64,000 nucleotides of DNA from Sitta carolinensis (lineage: Eukaryota > Chordata > Aves > Passeriformes > Sittidae): NCBI GenBank assembly GCA_032173965.1, contig CM063292.1, positions 5,594,001 through 5,658,000 on the forward strand, written 5' to 3'. The notes under the pieces were generated by a model. That model was not told the DNA's origin and did not search any database. It saw nothing but the letters and a program-made list of their open reading frames with translations. A program made the position numbers and the translations under genes. Position 1 is the first letter of the stretch. Every line of letters starts with the position of its first letter. Of the stretch, positions 59,501 to 64,000 are shown one piece after another.

Positions 59501-61289
59501 ACATCTCTTGCAGTGGCATGCAGGGTCCTTTCAAAGAGGGGGTTCTTTGGAGTGGGGACCTTTGGGTGGGATGTGGGACAGGGATCATTCAGCTGGCTCT
59601 AAACGTGCCACCCACTTTTGTTTTCAGAGCTGCAGAGCTAATCTGGAATCAAATGCTGGAAAAGCGCCTATAGTTTGTCTTGCCTTTTTTTTTTTTATTC
59701 AAGTCGACCGGGCTCGTGGTTTATTCTTGCTTGGAATATGCTGCACGGTTACAATAAATGCATGGAGCTCAAGCATTCCTGCAGGCACTTCATAGGAAAT
59801 ACATGTGTATGCCTGGGCATGCACACTCAGGGAGAGAAAGCTGATTGTAAGGGACACAACAAAATATCCATATTTAAGAAATGTGGATTGACTCACTGAC
59901 TTATCTCACTTATTGTACAAAGATTCACTCTATGTTGATTTTTTTTTTAATTAGATTTTAAATATGTGTTGACAGGATGAATTTGTGCAGTGTGAGTAAC
60001 TGCAGGGGGAAATGACAGTTCTGCTTTTGTTATTAAACTACTGTCTTGAAAATAATGGAGTGTGTACAGAAATTGATTATTATTTTGCCAATTACATTAG
60101 TGCAGTTAATAACAATCATTAAGAAAGAAATACAGAAAGCTACAGACTTTCAGATCTTAGAAACTGATATTTACTGGTGAGGCAAAAAAATATGTGTTTT
60201 TAAGGTAATATGTCAGTAAGAATCTCCTGTTATTAATGTGAAATAAATACTAGATGTGTGAGCTAGAAATGTTTCACTTCAAACCGTGTTCATTTCTTCT
60301 TCACTCAGAGTTAATAAACAGTACAGGAGACTTTCTAAATATAATTTAGGATTTGCATATAAAAGGTCCTATTCTGTACCATAGCGGCACAACAGACAAG
60401 CTTTATGACGTTAAATATTCCTTTTAATAATAGTTTATTTTAATATATTTACTAAATTAGGTACCCGAGAGAATCATCTACAACGGTGATGTGAAAATCC
60501 CTGTAACCTGAGGTCAAAAATAAAAGGTATGTTTTCCTTTTCATTAACAATTTGCCATATTTCAGCAGGGGTGGTAATTTCACTGCTTTGTTTGCTGCTG
60601 CTAGGATGGTGTTTCTTGCTCAGCCCCGGGGAGCTGGTGGCAGGCTGTGCTGCACTTTCCTGGGCTTTGGGGTGAGGCTGATTTCAGGTGCCTACAAGAA
60701 TCACTTGCAGTGATGGGGCTTTGTACTTTTGTCAGCCAGGCAGCTCTCCTGTGTCCCACACCTCATATATAATCCTTTGCAAATGTTTTCTTTCTTTTTC
60801 TTCAAATGCTAGTGTTCAGACATCAGCTATGGGGATTAAGGATGGGTCTTCTGAAGATCTGCCTCAGATCTTGATGAAAATCATGAGACTGAGTTAGATG
60901 ACTTCAGTACTTACAAATTACAATAGAGTTTAATTCACAGCACTGCTTTCCTCTGGAAATTCATGTTCATTCAATCTGTCAACATTGACTAAAAAATATG
61001 CCGCTAATGAAAATGTGGGAATTAAAACTTTCAAACCCTTCCCCTGCTAGACTCACACAGGCACTTTATTTTTTTTTTTTTCTGTAGAATCTGACTTTTA
61101 TTGACCTTGACTATAAAAATACTAAGTGGGTTAAATGAGCACCAAGGTTGCAATGACAGATTCCTGTGTGAATTTTTTTATGAAACCTCCTGTTTTAGTC
61201 AAGAACACAGGCTGCCGTACAGCCTGCCAGGCTTTGATCAACGGTTAAGTGCTGTTAGAAACAGCTGAATTTTATTAGCTCATGGAATT

Positions 61290-61425
61290 AAGCTCCTTTA
61301 AATATTAGATTTATTTTTTATCTTTCAAAAGAAATGTAAATAATAAATTAAAATAATAGATTTATTTGTTAATTTTGAAAATAAATTCAAGTAACATATT
61401 TATTATTTAAAATTTAAGTGGGGGT
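61290..61425. other. Extremely AT-rich block
   Basis: Nearly all A and T, with repeated AATAAATT, TTTATTTG and TAAAATTTAA patterns and few G or C. Such blocks can be matrix-attachment or nucleosome-poor regions. Function is not shown by sequence. Confidence 0.5.
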
Positions 61426-61861
61426 AGGGAGGATGTAATTGGCTCTCTAGCCTGTACATTAAATGGAACTGAGATGAGTTTTTGATGATGTATGGGCTGT
61501 AGGAATAGGTTTCTCAAGGAGCACTACAGGACCTTCATTTTAAGCCTGATCCTCCTTTTACTTACCCTGAGGAGCACCCTGGATATGGTCTTGCCTGCAT
61601 TGCATTTTTTTTTCGGTTTTTCACCACTTTAAATGACAGGAAAACCAGACCACTTGGGGTTTTTTGGTGAAAACTCAGAGTTCAATATGCTTTTTTACAA
61701 GAATACAGCCAAGTTGCTATCAGCTGAAGCAAATACGTGAAATGTGTATTTTAATTGCAAAGGTGCAGCACATTTCATCAACTTGCACCTAGGGAAACAT
61801 TTCCAATATCAATAATCCCATAGGAAAATCTGCCATGCTTCCTGTAATTCATATATGTGAC

Positions 61862-61888
61862 TATTAGACATATATTAGACTATTAGAC
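61862..61888. repeat. Short direct repeat TATTAGAC x3
   Basis: TATTAGAC occurs three times within 27 bp, at 61862, 61873 and 61881. Confidence 0.75.
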
Positions 61889-64000
61889 TAAATTAGTGAT
61901 ATTTACTCATTTTATCCATATAATAAAAAAAGGAAATCTTTTTCCCTTATCAACACTTGTGATCTCAAGACTTGCTTAGCGTGCTGTTCTCTGGGACAAT
62001 TTCTTGTGTCTTCCTTCAGTATTTTGTGGTTATATTTTTATATATTATAGACAAAAAAGCCAACAAAGCCACCAGCAGCAAAATTTGTTAGCTTTAAGCA
62101 AATAGCTCTTGGGTCTTGGAAGAGTTAACTAACTTTTACGGCAAGGTTCAGGCAGTTCTGACCCCTATGGTAATATTTCATCTAAGGTTACTGTTGGGAG
62201 AGAAATCAAATTTCAGCTGTGAACATGATTGACAGGTGAAAGCAAGAAAGAGAAAGACATCTGGTCAGATGGGGAATTTGGGCAGGAGAAGGACAATTCA
62301 GGGAAGTGTCTCTGTGATATTAGGAATAATAAGCTTAGATATGAAAACTCCGATCCTCCACGCTGTCTGGAGGAGAGCTCACTTGATATTCATGGAGGTG
62401 GCTTGGTTGGGGGAATTTAAGACTCCACATTTATAGTAGTGGACAGTAGTCTCCATGGTCTGACTGACTAACTTGGCTCCTTTGAAGGAATTATGTTATT
62501 TCTGGCAAACTTTAAGGATTTTAAGGCCATTTGTTTAATGAGTGTGACTGGGATATTTGGTGGTTGCTGGTTAAGAGGTTCTCACCATGATGTCCCTGGC
62601 AGGTCAGGCAGCAGAGGGGTGGTGAAGGCCAGTGCTGGTGCCACTCCATGTCCTCCCACTTCTGAGAGCTTTCAGAGTAAGCACTGCAGGATGAATTTTG
62701 TGCTTATGATATACACTGTTATACCAGCAACAAAATTAATCGCTACCCCAAAGGGTCCATTGTGTTTTACAAAGCAACTGTTAATTTCCAAGGGCTGTGT
62801 TTTGTCTTATTCCAGCTCCCAGCAGCACCAACTAAGGTCCTTTACAACATATACCTAACTCCAGGTGTATTTCACTGTGTTTCAGTGCATTTTTTTTTGG
62901 TGCACAAGAGCTTTTCCATCCTCCAATGTCATGTAACCAACAGGAATAAAATATCCCTCTATTTCCTGATCAGCACGATGATGTTGGAAAGTAGAGTTTG
63001 CTTCTGACATAAAAAATGTACCCAGATTTTCTCTTAAAAAGGGCAAGAAAAAAAATCTGTTGGTTTTTATCACTGTGTGTAACTGTTCAGTTTTCAAAGA
63101 GGCTCTGAAGGACTTTTTTATTGCTCCAAGAGGCAATGATGGAGCCTGGGATCTAAACTGCATCCTACCTACATCCCAGGTGAGAGGAGAGATTCTGGGT
63201 GGGCTTCTGGCCCCACTGAATTTTACTTTGGTAAAATCTCCCTTCAATTCCTGGGGCACTCACTTCCAGCACAATAGAATATTTTCAGGGGAGGTTGTAC
63301 CAATAAAAAGCAAAATCTGAACTCATACGGAGGTAGCTGAGCTGTGAATTCCCAGAATGGATGTTCTTATTTGTGAGTAAAGGTGGATTTCCCCCTTCCT
63401 CAGTACAGATAAGCTGCTTTCATAATAAAATAAATTAACCAGGAAAATCCACTCTTATTCTAGAATAGGAGTGTCCACCCAGGCAATGAATAGCATTGCA
63501 GTATAGTTTATTTCCTAATTTCCACATGTGAATGAAACCTAAACTAAGGGGAGAATAAGGAACAGTAAAGAACAGAAATGTATTTTCTGTTCCTGTTCCA
63601 GTTTGCCTGTAAGACCTTTCACACAGGGAAATCATGGTGCTCTGTAAATACACATTAACTTATTTTTCACTGCTATTCCTGCATTTGCACATGCATTTTT
63701 AAAAGAGATTTGTGTTTTGTGCAAGACCTTTTGCATTCTCATACTCTTCACGTGTATTTTTGATGTGCAGTTGAGTCTGTCTGTTCATGACATCATTTCT
63801 CTTTTCGTGGTCATGGCCTGTGATATCAAACTACCCAACTTCACTGCAAATTAGGTCTTGTTTTTATTCCTAGACTGTGCATCTGATAAAATTGAAAATT
63901 AAAGCTAAGAACTGTAAAAACAATCAAATTTCTTTGTGCATGAGCAAGTTATTTTTAACTTTACGTTGTTGAATTAACACTCCCTGTAAAATGTCTTTAT

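Larger units (their letters stand above)
59497..64000. other. Downstream AT-rich flank without a supported gene
   Basis: No coding or RNA gene seen. Around 60240-60500 the sequence has an enhancer-like texture (TAAT cores, isolated CpG). A very AT-rich block lies at 61290-61425 and a TATTAGAC direct repeat at 61862-61888. Open stretches are at most about 125 codons and are not recognisable. Confidence 0.55.

Noticed and set aside
1..64000. CRISPR arrays, bacterial operons, tRNA or rRNA genes
   Set aside because: No spaced direct repeats of CRISPR type, no dense co-directional coding, and no cloverleaf or rRNA-like sequence was noticed. The window is vertebrate nuclear DNA.
1..64000. Endogenous retrovirus or full-length LINE
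   Set aside because: No gag/pol/env-like reading frames, paired LTRs or reverse-transcriptase motifs were noticed; only short CR1 3' remnants are present.

Overview
The window reads as vertebrate nuclear DNA, most likely from a bird. Evidence: one vertebrate protein-coding gene with a CpG-island promoter, long AT-rich flanks without coding structure, two CR1-type LINE 3' fragments, and an ancient palindromic repeat family that I associate with sauropsid genomes. Nothing in it is bacterial or plasmid-like. The species cannot be named from the sequence alone.

The only gene I can support is MAF (c-MAF), a large-Maf basic leucine zipper transcription factor, on the + strand. Its coding region is uninterrupted (48392-49483, 363 codons plus stop). 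Upstream lies a classical promoter: an inverted CCAAT box, a perfect cAMP response element and a TATA box within about 50 bp (47668-47719), all inside a CpG island. The inferred 5'UTR (about 47743-48391) carries four short upstream ORFs in two overlapping pairs, plus a CT tract and a GA tract that could pair. The 3'UTR runs to a poly(A) signal at 51759. The stop codon is embedded in a good 5' splice donor, the arrangement expected for the unspliced and spliced C-terminal forms known for human MAF.

Region by region: 1-41150 is gene-poor, AT-rich DNA with simple repeats, CR1 remnants and possible regulatory elements. 41160-41470 is a small isolated CpG-rich island. 41470-46590 is again AT-rich. 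46590-49300 is the MAF CpG island, containing a (GTCCC)n array, G-quadruplex motifs, two AT-rich inserts and a Maf-site-like palindrome. 49484-51780 is the 3'UTR. 51780-56500 is non-coding, with a strong splice-acceptor-like site at 52415. 56500-57560 is GC-rich with a 53-54 bp minisatellite, followed directly by a 336-nt pure pyrimidine tract made of two different pentamer arrays. 58150-64000 is AT-rich non-coding DNA.

I did not find an unknown multi-gene system. The most interesting material is the post-transcriptional architecture of MAF: the stop/donor overlap, degenerate copies of the terminal coding motif spread through the proximal 3'UTR, the chained upstream ORFs, and homopolymer expansions in the protein.
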